A stretch of 64,000 bases of DNA, taken from assembly GCF_030345795.1 (NCBI RefSeq), contig NZ_JAUALB010000001.1:5138001-5202000 (forward strand), written 5' to 3'. The notes beneath the pieces are model-generated. The model was not told the origin of the DNA, made no database searches, and saw nothing but the letters and a program-made list of their open reading frames with translations. Position 1 is the first letter of the stretch, and every line of letters starts with the position of its first letter. The stretch is from Micromonospora sp. WMMA1363 (GTDB lineage Bacteria > Actinomycetota > Actinomycetes > Mycobacteriales > Micromonosporaceae). A program made the position numbers and the translations under genes. Of this stretch, positions 27,390-35,348 are shown one piece after another.

Positions 27390-29647
27390 GCAGCGTGGCA
27401 GAAGGACGCGTCCACCGGGCGATGACCCGGGTGGGTTCGCTGGCCGTCCGGCATCCGTGGGCGGTGATCGCGGCGTGGCTGGTGGCCGCCGCCCTCGTTG
27501 CTGCCGCGGTGGTCGGGTTCGGCCGACCGACAGCGGAGGACGTGGTCGTACCCGGCAGCGCCGGGCAGACCGGCCGGGAACTGTTGGACGAGCACTTCGC
27601 CGGTGCCGGTGACGCCACTGGAAGAATCATCCTGCGGGTCGACAGTGGTCGCCTGGACGACGCGGCCAACGCCGCGGCGATCAGCGCCGCCGCCGCTGAC
27701 GTCACCGACGTCGCGCACGTGGTCGAGGTGACGCCGCCAGGCACCGGCACGATCAGCGCCGACGGCCGGACCGGCTATGTCACCGTGCGGTTCGACCTCG
27801 GCCCCCGCGACGTCACGCCCCAGCTGGCCGACGAGGTGATCGACGCCGCCGGTGACCTCCGCGACGCGGGCATCGAGACGGTTCCGGGCGGAGCTCTCGC
27901 CGTTCCGCGGGCTGAGACACGCACCAGCGAGCTGCTCGGCCTCGGTGTGGCGGCCATCGTCATGATCCTCGCCTTCGGCGGGCTGGTCGCCGCCGGCCTA
28001 CCGCTGATCACCGCCTTGATCACCCTGGTGTGCGGGGTAGGGCTGATCGGTCTGGCCGGTCACCTCACCGGCATGCCGTCCGTCGCCGGCACGCTCGCGA
28101 CCATGATCGGCCTCGGCGTCGGCATCGACTATGCGCTGTTCATCATCACCAGGTATCGAGACCTGCTCGCCGAGCGGAACGAGCCCGGACCGGCGATCGT
28201 GGCCGCGATCGGCACGTCCGGCAGCGCCGTGCTCTTCGCCGGCGGCACCGTCGTCGTCGCCCTCGGCGGCCTGGCCATCGCCGGCGTACCGATCCTGGCC
28301 ACCCTGGGCTGGACGGCCGGCCTCGTCGTCCTGCTCGCCGTGGCGGCCGCCACCACCCTGCTGCCGGCGCTGCTGGCGGTGCTCGGGCACCGTGTCAACG
28401 CGCTACGGGTGGTCAGCCGGCGCGACCGCGGCCTGGACCGGTCCGGGTGGGGACGGCTAGCCGGCCGGGTCATTCGCCGTCCCGGGCGGTACGCGGTCGG
28501 CACCGCCGTGCTCCTCGCCGCCCTCGCCGCTCCGGCGGCCGGCCTGCAACTGGGCCAGACCGACCCAGGCGACGAGCCGCCCGGAAGTCCGGCCCGCACC
28601 GGATACGACCTGATGGCCGAGGGCTTCGGCCCCGGTGCCAACGGTCCCCTCACCGTCGTCGCCGAACTCGATCACCCCGCCGCTGGCCCGGATGACGCCC
28701 GGCTGACCGAGCTCAGCCAGCTGGTGACCGGCACGGCTGGCGTCGCGGTCGTGCAGCCGGTGCGCCTGTCGGCCGACGGGGAACTGGCATCGCTGCAGGT
28801 CCAGCCGGCCACCGCGCCGAGCGACCCGGCGACCGTCGACACGGTCCGGGCGCTGCGGTCGACCACCGTCGACGGGATGAGCGTGCACGTCACGGGCCAG
28901 ACCGCCATCCGCGCCGATCTCGGCGACCGGGTGTCCGAGCGGATGCCGTGGGTCATCGCGACCGTCGTGGCGCTGTCGGCGGTGCTGCTGCTGTTCGCGT
29001 TCCGGGCGCCGGTCCTGGCGCTCAAGGCCGCCGTCATGAACCTGCTGTCGGTCGGCGCGGCATACGGCGCGTTGACCGCTGTGTTCAGCTGGGGTTGGGG
29101 GGTCGGCCTCACCGGCCTCGATGGTCCGGTGCCGGTCGAGGCGTACGTGCCGATGATGCTGTTCGCGCTGTTGTTCGGGCTGTCGATGGACTACGAGGTG
29201 TTTCTGCTCACCGCAGTGCGGGAGAGTTGGCTCGCCACCGGCGACAACCGACAGGCGGTGCGGACCGGGCTCGCCGCCACCGGCCGGGTCATCACGTCCG
29301 CCGCGCTGATCATGGTGTGCGTCTTCGCCAGCTTTGTGCTGAACCCCAACCCGGTGGTGAAGATGTTCGGCCTGGGTATGGCGGTCGCCATCGCCGTCGA
29401 CGCCACAATCATTCGTGGCCTGCTGGTCCCGGCCACCATGGCCCTGCTCGGCCGGGCGAACTGGTGGATGCCGCGCCGACGCCGTGCCGGGGTCACGTCC
29501 GCGGCCGGGCTGACCGGTGGCGCCTTCTCCGACCGACCGGTGGAGTCGCGACGACCCCAAGATCACGATTCGGCCTCGGATCCTGAGGTTCTCAGCCATC
29601 ACTCAGCGCTGCCATCTCCACCGGCTGCCCCGGACGTCTATCCTTGA
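27386..29647 (+). CDS. MMPL-family RND transporter
   Basis: RND-superfamily membrane transporter of 753 residues with two repeats, each a leading helix, an extracytoplasmic domain and a bundle of about five helices. Recognisable segments are IGLGVGIDYALFIITRYRD in the first half and LLFGLSMDYEVFLLTAVRES in the second, the usual MMPL proton-relay Asp-Tyr pairs. The GTG at 27386 shares GTGA with the DUF2993 stop and has a G-rich ribosome site. The kinase-LmeA-MMPL context suggests a regulated lipid or lipophilic-drug exporter. The last 50 residues are hydrophilic. Confidence 0.92.
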   Translation: MSSVAEGRVHRAMTRVGSLAVRHPWAVIAAWLVAAALVAAAVVGFGRPTAEDVVVPGSAGQTGRELLDEHFAGAGDATGRIILRVDSGRLDDAANAAAISAAAADVTDVAHVVEVTPPGTGTISADGRTGYVTVRFDLGPRDVTPQLADEVIDAAGDLRDAGIETVPGGALAVPRAETRTSELLGLGVAAIVMILAFGGLVAAGLPLITALITLVCGVGLIGLAGHLTGMPSVAGTLATMIGLGVGIDYALFIITRYRDLLAERNEPGPAIVAAIGTSGSAVLFAGGTVVVALGGLAIAGVPILATLGWTAGLVVLLAVAAATTLLPALLAVLGHRVNALRVVSRRDRGLDRSGWGRLAGRVIRRPGRYAVGTAVLLAALAAPAAGLQLGQTDPGDEPPGSPARTGYDLMAEGFGPGANGPLTVVAELDHPAAGPDDARLTELSQLVTGTAGVAVVQPVRLSADGELASLQVQPATAPSDPATVDTVRALRSTTVDGMSVHVTGQTAIRADLGDRVSERMPWVIATVVALSAVLLLFAFRAPVLALKAAVMNLLSVGAAYGALTAVFSWGWGVGLTGLDGPVPVEAYVPMMLFALLFGLSMDYEVFLLTAVRESWLATGDNRQAVRTGLAATGRVITSAALIMVCVFASFVLNPNPVVKMFGLGMAVAIAVDATIIRGLLVPATMALLGRANWWMPRRRRAGVTSAAGLTGGAFSDRPVESRRPQDHDSASDPEVLSHHSALPSPPAAPDVYP

Positions 29648-29691
29648 GCCTGCACGGTGACGTGCAACGACCCCCTGAGGGAGGCCTGACA

Positions 29692-30507
29692 GTGAAGACC
29701 TCGAACCCGGTGCTCGCCCGGCTCGGCCAGGCGGCCGAGCGCGAGCGCGCCGCCGGGTACGCCCCGACCGGGCCGTATGGACAGCCCGGCTACCCCCAGC
29801 AATACCCGACGCAGGCTGGTTACCCGGCCGCCCCGCCGACCGTCAACACCATGTCCGTCGACGACGTGGTTGTGAAGACCGTCACCCTGCTCGGTGTCCT
29901 CGGCGTCACCGCGGCAGCCGCGTGGATGTTGATTCCGGACGCGCTGCTCGGCGTCGCCTGGATCGGTGCCGCGATGGTCGGCCTGGTGCTCGGCCTGATC
30001 ATCTCGTTCTCCCGGATGGCGAATCCGGCATTGGTCGTCGCGTACGCCCTCGTCGAGGGCGTCCTCGTCGGAGCGGTCAGTAAATACTTCGAGACGCTGT
30101 ACGAGGGCATCGTCCTGCAGGCCGTGGTGGCCAGCTTCGGCGTGTTCTTCCTGATGGCCATGCTCTACAAGGCGAAGGTCATCCGCGCCACACCGAAGTT
30201 CGTCAAGGGCATGATCGCCGTGATGGCCGGCCTCTTCGCGGTTATCATGATCAACCTGGTGCTGTCGCTCTTCGGCATCAACACCGGCCTGCGGGACGGC
30301 AGCCCGCTGGCGATCGGCTTCAGCCTGGTGGTGATCGTCGTGGCGGCGCTCAGCTTCGTGTTGAGCTTCAAGGAGGTCGAGGACGGCGTCCGGATGGGCC
30401 TGCCGCAGCGCTACTCCTGGGTCGCCGCGTTCGGCATCCTGGTGAGCCTCGTCTGGCTCTACATCGAGATCCTGCGCCTGCTCAGCTACTTCCAGGGCGA
30501 CGACTGA
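29692..30507 (+). CDS. Bax inhibitor-1/YccA family membrane protein
   Basis: Protein of 271 residues with a Pro/Tyr/Gln-rich cytoplasmic N-terminus (GYAPTGPYGQPGYPQQYPTQ) and seven membrane helices, matching the Bax-inhibitor-1-like family; bacterial members are proposed pH-sensitive calcium leak channels. A C-terminal segment SFKEVEDGVRMGLPQRYSW is typical of the actinobacterial group. GTG at 29692 is chosen because gagggagg lies at 29678-29685. A strong terminator follows 16 bases after the stop. Confidence 0.92.
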   Translation: MKTSNPVLARLGQAAERERAAGYAPTGPYGQPGYPQQYPTQAGYPAAPPTVNTMSVDDVVVKTVTLLGVLGVTAAAAWMLIPDALLGVAWIGAAMVGLVLGLIISFSRMANPALVVAYALVEGVLVGAVSKYFETLYEGIVLQAVVASFGVFFLMAMLYKAKVIRATPKFVKGMIAVMAGLFAVIMINLVLSLFGINTGLRDGSPLAIGFSLVVIVVAALSFVLSFKEVEDGVRMGLPQRYSWVAAFGILVSLVWLYIEILRLLSYFQGDD

Positions 30508-30522
30508 CCATCGCCCATCCCA

Positions 30523-30567
30523 ACGGCAGACGCCCGGCTCCGCTCCGAGGGGCCGGGCGTCTGCCGT
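30523..30567 (+). terminator. Strong hairpin terminator after the Bax-inhibitor gene
   Basis: A 16-bp perfect stem, acggcagacgcccggc at 30523-30538 with gccgggcgtctgccgt at 30552-30567 and a 13-base loop. No long U-run follows, as is usual in high-GC actinomycetes. Confidence 0.88.
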
Positions 30568-30685
30568 CCACCCCCGTCCACCCCGCGATCTTGCCGCACG
30601 GCCCGGGGCACGACCCGCCCCGACCGGGCAAACGGCGACCAGGACTGCGCGGTCGCGAGACGGGCGGCGGCGTAGACTCCGCCGG

Positions 30686-31006
30686 GTGAGTGAACCGGCG
30701 GAGCTGGCGCGGGCCGTGGAGCTGCTCGTGCGGCAGACAGGGCACTGGCAGCAGCCGCGGTGGGCCGCCGCCACCGGCGGCAACGCCTCCCGGGCGGACC
30801 TGGTGCACCGCCTGGTGCAAGAGATCGCCAATCTCGCCGCCGACGCCGAGGGCCAACCGCGCCGCACCGTTCCCCGCCTGGACAACGACCTCGTCCTGCC
30901 CGACCAGTTGTGCGTCGTCACCGCGGACCTCGTCGCCAACGACCCCCCGGCGCAGACGCTTGCCCGGGCCACCAGCGAGGTCAGCGCCATCCGCGCCGCG
31001 CTCTGA
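30686..31006 (+). CDS. Conserved hypothetical protein (106 aa)
   Basis: Small acidic-neutral cytoplasmic protein with no membrane segment. Recognisable blocks are VRQTGHWQQPRWAA, RADLVHRLVQEIANLAADAE and LPDQLCVVTADLVA; I have the impression of a conserved actinobacterial hypothetical family but cannot name it. GTG at 30686 follows a strong upstream terminator, so the gene has its own promoter. Function unknown. Confidence 0.7.
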   Translation: MSEPAELARAVELLVRQTGHWQQPRWAAATGGNASRADLVHRLVQEIANLAADAEGQPRRTVPRLDNDLVLPDQLCVVTADLVANDPPAQTLARATSEVSAIRAAL

Positions 31007-31338
31007 GCCCTGGGCCGCGGATCGTCGCGTCCCGCGGCGGACAGCCCGAGCCGGGCGCCCCGACAGGGCCGGTGGGGCGAGACGACTCCGGGTCTCCGGG
31101 ACTGCCCGCCCCACGTCCGGCGAGGGCCCACACGTTTGGGTTTCGCGCTGCTGCTGTAGTTCTACACACGGTCGGGCCGGTTCCCGCGGCGGGCCCGGTC
31201 GCGTCGGTGGACATACCCGGCGCGACGTGACCGGATCGGGGACGACGACCTCCCGTGTCAGGGCCGGTCGGCGCCAGGAACCGGATTCCGGTGCGCCACG
31301 GCCCGCCGGCCCGGGCGGCAAGCCGTGGCGCGGGACGG
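31007..31338. other. Non-coding gap with a terminator for the thiolase gene
   Basis: No convincing gene is seen. At 31293-31302 gcgccacggc pairs perfectly with gccgtggcgc at 31322-31331, an apparent terminator for the minus-strand thiolase whose stop is at 31339. The rest is G+C-rich with no repeat or recognisable promoter. Confidence 0.65.
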
Positions 31339-32601
31339 TCAGCTCAGGCGTTCGAGAACCATGGCCATGCCCTGGCCGCCCCCGACGCACATCGTCTCCA
31401 GGCCGATGCTCTTGTCGTGCCAGTCGAGAGCGTTGAGCAGGGTGCCGGTGATCCGGGCACCGGTCATCCCGAACGGATGGCCGACGGCGATGGCGCCGCC
31501 CATCACGTTCAGCTTCTCCTCCGGGATGCCCAGTTGCCGGTACGAGGGGATCACCTGCGCGGCGAAGGCCTCGTTGATCTCCACCAGGTCGACGTCGTCG
31601 ATGGTCATGCCGGCCCGCTTCAGAGCCTGCTTCGACGCCTCGACCGGGCCCAGCCCCATGATTTCCGGGGAGAGGGCGGTGACGCCGGTGGAGACGATCC
31701 GGGCCAGCGGGGTGAGCCCGAGGTCCTTCGCCCGCTGGGCGCTCATCACCACCACGGCGGCGGCACCGTCGTTGAGCGGGCAGCAGTTGCCCGCGGTGAT
31801 CCGGCCGTCCGGCCGGAAGACCGGCTTCAGGGCGGAGACGGCCGCCAGGGTGACGCCGGCGCGGGGGCCGTCGTCGGTGCTGACCACGGTGCCGTCTGGC
31901 GTGGTGACCGGGGTGATCTCACGGGTCCAGAAGCCGTCGGAAATCGCCTTCTCGGCGAGGTTCTGGCTGCGTACGCCGAACTCGTCCATGTCAGCGCGGG
32001 TCACGTCGTGCACCTGGGCCAGGTTCTCGGCGGTCTGCCCCATGGCCAGGTAGATGTCCGGCAGCTCGCCGGACTCCCGCGGGTCGGTCCACACCTCGGC
32101 GCCGCCCTGCGCGCGGGTCTTCGAACGCTCCTGGGCGGCGGCGAAGCGCGGGTTCTCCCAGCCGCCGCCGACCAGCGCCTGCGCCTCCGAGGGCAGGCCG
32201 TCGGAGCTGCCCCGGGCATACCGGGAAACGGCCTCCACGCCGGCGGAGACGAAGACGTCCCCCTCGCCGGCCCGGATCGCGTGCATGGCCATCCGGGTCG
32301 TCTGGAGCGACGACGCACAGTACCGGGTCAGGGTGGCGCCGGGCAGACCGTCCAGCCCCATCAGAGTGGCGACCACGCGTGCCATGTTGAAGCCCTGCTC
32401 GCCGCCCGGCAGACCGCACCCCAGGTAGAGGTCGTCGATCTCGGTACGGTCGAGCTGTGGGATCTTGTCGAGAGCGGCCTGCACGATGGTCGCGGCGAGG
32501 TCGTCCGGGCGGACGTCGCGCAGGGATCCCTTGTGCGCCCGGCCGATGGGGGAGCGAGCGGTGGCGACGATGACGGCGTCGCGGGACGACTCAGTCGGCA
32601 T
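31339..32601 (-). CDS. Acetyl-CoA acetyltransferase (thiolase)
   Basis: Thiolase of 420 residues that condenses or cleaves acyl-CoA. The acyl-accepting Cys is at about residue 95 (TRYCASSLQTTRMA), the catalytic His lies in GHPFGMTGAR and the second Cys in CVGGGQGMAM near the end, with NEAF (EINEAFAAQV) between. All catalytic residues are present. It could serve beta-oxidation or acetoacetyl-CoA formation; the lack of a neighbouring hydratase or dehydrogenase leaves this open. The stop is eight bases after its terminator stem, and a pentanucleotide repeat lies upstream of the start. Confidence 0.94.
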   Translation of the reverse strand: MPTESSRDAVIVATARSPIGRAHKGSLRDVRPDDLAATIVQAALDKIPQLDRTEIDDLYLGCGLPGGEQGFNMARVVATLMGLDGLPGATLTRYCASSLQTTRMAMHAIRAGEGDVFVSAGVEAVSRYARGSSDGLPSEAQALVGGGWENPRFAAAQERSKTRAQGGAEVWTDPRESGELPDIYLAMGQTAENLAQVHDVTRADMDEFGVRSQNLAEKAISDGFWTREITPVTTPDGTVVSTDDGPRAGVTLAAVSALKPVFRPDGRITAGNCCPLNDGAAAVVVMSAQRAKDLGLTPLARIVSTGVTALSPEIMGLGPVEASKQALKRAGMTIDDVDLVEINEAFAAQVIPSYRQLGIPEEKLNVMGGAIAVGHPFGMTGARITGTLLNALDWHDKSIGLETMCVGGGQGMAMVLERLS

Positions 32602-32665
32602 GAACCAACGTTAACTTGTCAGAAACAACGCCCGGAAGGCGCGCCGGCGGCGGGAAATGTCACCC

Positions 32666-32745
32666 GGACCGGACCGGACCGGAGCGGACCGGACCGGAGC
32701 GGAGCGGACCGGACCGGAGCGGAGCGGACTGGAGCGGAGCGGACC
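32666..32745. repeat. Pentanucleotide repeat, 16 units of GGA(C/G)(C/T)
   Basis: Sixteen consecutive 5-base units alternate ggacc and ggagc with one ggact, covering 80 bases. It lies in the 276-base gap between the divergent end of the SGNH gene and the thiolase start at 32601. Such arrays expand by slippage, and its position 65 bases upstream of the thiolase start makes an effect on promoter spacing possible. No gene is seen in this gap. Confidence 0.9.
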
Positions 32746-32877
32746 GGGCCTGGCCGCGTCGACCGGCACGCCACGCCACGCGAAACCGCCGTCGACGGGC
32801 CCCACATCCCGTTGGTGACGGCGGATCGCCACGAGTCAGCCGTCGGCGCGCGGCGGGGCCGGCAGCGGCGTGCCGGG

Positions 32878-33681
32878 TCAGTGTCGGGTGGCGACCGCGG
32901 CGGCGGCCGCCACCGCGGGGAGCAGGGCGTGCGCCCACACCCGGTACCCGTCGGCGGACGGGTGGAAGCCATCGTGGCAGAGAGTGCCGGCGTCGGCCCG
33001 GAACACCGGGCCGGTCTCGGCCGCCAGGTCGACCACCGTGCCGCCGGCATCCAGCACCGCGCCCGTCTGCGCCCGGGCGAGCCGGCGCCCCGACCAACCG
33101 ACCAGGTGCCGCAGCGGGGGCGCGATCGCGCGGACCGCACCGAGGTCGGGGCAGGTGCCCGCCACGACCTCCACCCTGGCCTCACGGAGCCGGTGCACGG
33201 CCGCGCCGAGGTAGGCGGCGGCGTCGGCTGGCCGACGCAGCGTGGTGGCATCGTTGGCACCGATCAGGATCACCGCCACATCGGGACGGTCGCCGAGCAG
33301 CGCGCGGGCGACCTGCGTGGCCAGGTCGGTCGAGCGTGAGCCGGAGACCCCCACGCTGGACAGGTGCACCAGCCGCCCGGTCGAGGCCGCGGCGATCAGG
33401 TGCGCCAGTTGACCGCCGATGGTGTCCTCGAGCCGGTCGACGCCGACACCGAGCGCCGACGAGTCACCGAGCAGCACGAGCCGCAACGGTGCCGCGCCGG
33501 CCCGGCCGACCGTGGCCCGCAGGGCCAGGCCCAACTCGGGCTGCGCGTACCGCCGGTGGCGTGCGGCGAAGGCCTGACCAGCCAGGACGGCCGCGCCGCT
33601 GACCGCCCCCGCGGCCAGGGAGAGCGCTGCCGTCCGCCCCAGCCGGCCAGCGAGACCCGAGGGGGCGAGACGACCGTTCAC
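32878..33681 (-). CDS. SGNH/GDSL hydrolase, distal paralogue
   Basis: Serine esterase/lipase-type hydrolase of about 267 residues with an N-terminal membrane helix or signal anchor (AALSLAAGAVSGAAVLAG). Block I is LVLLGDSSALGVG with the catalytic Ser, Gly and Asn follow in VGVSGSRS and ILIGANDAT, and the Asp-His pair is in HDGFHPSADGY near the C-terminus. It is about half identical to the next gene upstream, so the two are tandem duplicates. The GTG at 33681 overlaps the stop of a 13-codon relay ORF. Substrate unknown. Confidence 0.88.
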   Translation of the reverse strand: MNGRLAPSGLAGRLGRTAALSLAAGAVSGAAVLAGQAFAARHRRYAQPELGLALRATVGRAGAAPLRLVLLGDSSALGVGVDRLEDTIGGQLAHLIAAASTGRLVHLSSVGVSGSRSTDLATQVARALLGDRPDVAVILIGANDATTLRRPADAAAYLGAAVHRLREARVEVVAGTCPDLGAVRAIAPPLRHLVGWSGRRLARAQTGAVLDAGGTVVDLAAETGPVFRADAGTLCHDGFHPSADGYRVWAHALLPAVAAAAAVATRH

Positions 33682-33719
33682 GGCGACACCGTCTCGGGGC
33701 GGACGATTCGCTCGGTCAT
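33678..33719 (-). CDS. 13-codon relay mini-ORF between the SGNH genes
   Basis: Encodes MTERIVRPETVSP. Its ATG overlaps the stop of the upstream hydrolase as ATGA, and its TGA overlaps the GTG start of the downstream hydrolase as GTGA. Ribosomes ending on the first gene could therefore pass through the mini-ORF and reinitiate on the second. Whether the peptide matters is unknown; the overlaps are seen directly. Confidence 0.5.
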   Translation of the reverse strand: MTERIVRPETVSP

Positions 33720-34765
33720 GCGAGTCCCTCCACTGTGGGCACGTCCGCGGCTGGACCCGGTTGCGGTACGGCGCCGACACCGAAGAAGGCCCGCCGGCGC
33801 AGCTGCGCCCACCGACCGCCCGGCCCCCGCTCGTGCCCCCGGACCTGGGCGCCGCTGACCTCGGTCCCCGGGTGCCGCGCGGCCTCCTGGGCGGCCTCCG
33901 GCAGCGACCGTACGCCCTCGACGCGGGTCGGCGCGGGCCTGCGCTGCGAACCGCCGAGCGCGGAGAGGACCGTCGGCAGCAGCGCGGCGGCGGCCACGGC
34001 GTACCCTTCGGCGGACGGGTGGAACCGATCCCACGCGAACATCCGGCCCGGCTCGGCGACGAACCTCGGGCCGAGCAGGTCGCCGAGGGAGACCGTCCAA
34101 CCGCCCGCCTCGACCACCGCCACCGTCTGGGCGGCGGCGAGCTGCCGGCTCCACCGGCGGGCCAGCCAGCGCAGCGGCGGCTGAATGGGCCGGATCGCGC
34201 CCAGGTCCGGACAGGTGCCGACGACCACCTCGCAACCGGCGGCCCGCAGCGCCGTGACCGCCTCGACCAGGTAGCGCACGGCCAGCACCGCTGGCGTGCG
34301 GTTGGTGACGTCGTTGCCGCCGATCAGGATCACGGCGATGTGGGGCTGGCTCTCGAGGGCCGCCTCGACCTGATGCCGCAACCCGGCCGAGAGGGCACCC
34401 ACCACGGCGAACCGGTGCAGCCGGACCGGCCGTTGCAGCCGACGGGACAAGCCGGTGGCGAGCAGCGCGCCCGGCGTCTCGCGGCGGCGATGCACGCCGT
34501 ACCCGGCGGCCGAGGAGTCACCGAGGACAACCATGGTGATCGCGGGATCGGGCAGCTTGGCGCCGTACACCCCGTCGCAGCGGGGCGGCGGGGCCTCCGC
34601 CATCGGGATCGTGCGGCGGGCCTGGCGAGCCTGGCCGATCAGCAACCCGCCGGTGGCGACGGCGGCAGCCGCGGTCGCGCCCGTGCCGATCGCGGCCAGC
34701 CGGGCGACGCGTCGGGCGGAGTGCCAACGCGGACCGGTCGGGACGGCGGAACCAGCGACCCCCAT
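33716..34765 (-). CDS. SGNH/GDSL hydrolase, proximal paralogue
   Basis: Protein of 349 residues with an N-terminal membrane helix (LAAIGTGATAAAAVATGGLL) and an SGNH domain: MVVLGDSSAAGYGVHRRRET (block I Ser), VVGALSAG, VILIGGNDVT, and the Asp-His in WDRFHPSAEGYAVAAAALLP near residue 255. A 75-residue hydrophilic C-terminal tail distinguishes it from the distal paralogue. Residues before the ATG at 34765 are not conserved. The domain probably faces outside and could act on lipids or polysaccharide esters. Confidence 0.88.
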   Translation of the reverse strand: MGVAGSAVPTGPRWHSARRVARLAAIGTGATAAAAVATGGLLIGQARQARRTIPMAEAPPPRCDGVYGAKLPDPAITMVVLGDSSAAGYGVHRRRETPGALLATGLSRRLQRPVRLHRFAVVGALSAGLRHQVEAALESQPHIAVILIGGNDVTNRTPAVLAVRYLVEAVTALRAAGCEVVVGTCPDLGAIRPIQPPLRWLARRWSRQLAAAQTVAVVEAGGWTVSLGDLLGPRFVAEPGRMFAWDRFHPSAEGYAVAAAALLPTVLSALGGSQRRPAPTRVEGVRSLPEAAQEAARHPGTEVSGAQVRGHERGPGGRWAQLRRRAFFGVGAVPQPGPAADVPTVEGLA

Positions 34766-34915
34766 GAACCCGACACTATCGCGACCTCCGGACACGCCGC
34801 TGTCGCCGTGGCGGCAGGCCGGGGGCCTGGAAGTCGACGCGTCTGGGTATCTGTTCCGACTACCCGGTGGGGTTGCGCCGGGGCGGCACCCTGACATGTG
34901 GGAGGGAGCGACGAG

Positions 34916-35271
34916 ATGGGGAAGACACTGCACCGACGCGCGGCGTTCACCGCGTTGGCCCGCGCGTTGGCGGCCGGCGCCCGAGGTGGGCCCTCGCTGG
35001 GGACGCGGCTGGCGGCGTTGCCCCGGATGATCGGGTCCACGGCCCGGGGGAGTACGACGGCGGGCTCCGGTTGGCCCTGATGACGGCCGCCACGGCGTAT
35101 ATCGTCTCGCCGATCGACCTGCTGCCGGAGATTCCGCTGGCGATCCTCGGCTTGGCCGACGACGCGGTCATGGTCACCTGGCTGGCCGGGAGCGTGCTCG
35201 CGGAGACCGAGCGCTTCCTGGAGTGGGAGGCGCGTCGCGTCTCGGTTGTCCCGGGCAAGGTGGTCCCCTGA
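34916..35271 (+). pseudogene. DUF1232 (YkvA) gene with a one-base frameshift
   Basis: The first part, MGKTLHRRAAFTALARALAA to PRMIGSTARG, is in one frame, and EYDGGLRLALMTAATAYIVS to the end is in the next. They join at the G5 run at 35046-35050: a sixth G would give ARGEYDGG and one open frame of about 118 residues with the family's SPIDLLPEIPLAILGLADDA motif. The start ATG at 34916 has GGGAGGGAG upstream. Both halves read well, so it is either a recent mutation, a sequencing error in a homopolymer, or slippage. DUF1232 proteins are small membrane-associated proteins of unknown function. Confidence 0.85.
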
Positions 35272-35348
35272 CGGCACGTAGGCTGGGCACGAACATTCGT
35301 CTGCCCGGCCGCCCATCCGGCGGCGTCGGAGGAGAAGGGCACAACCAC

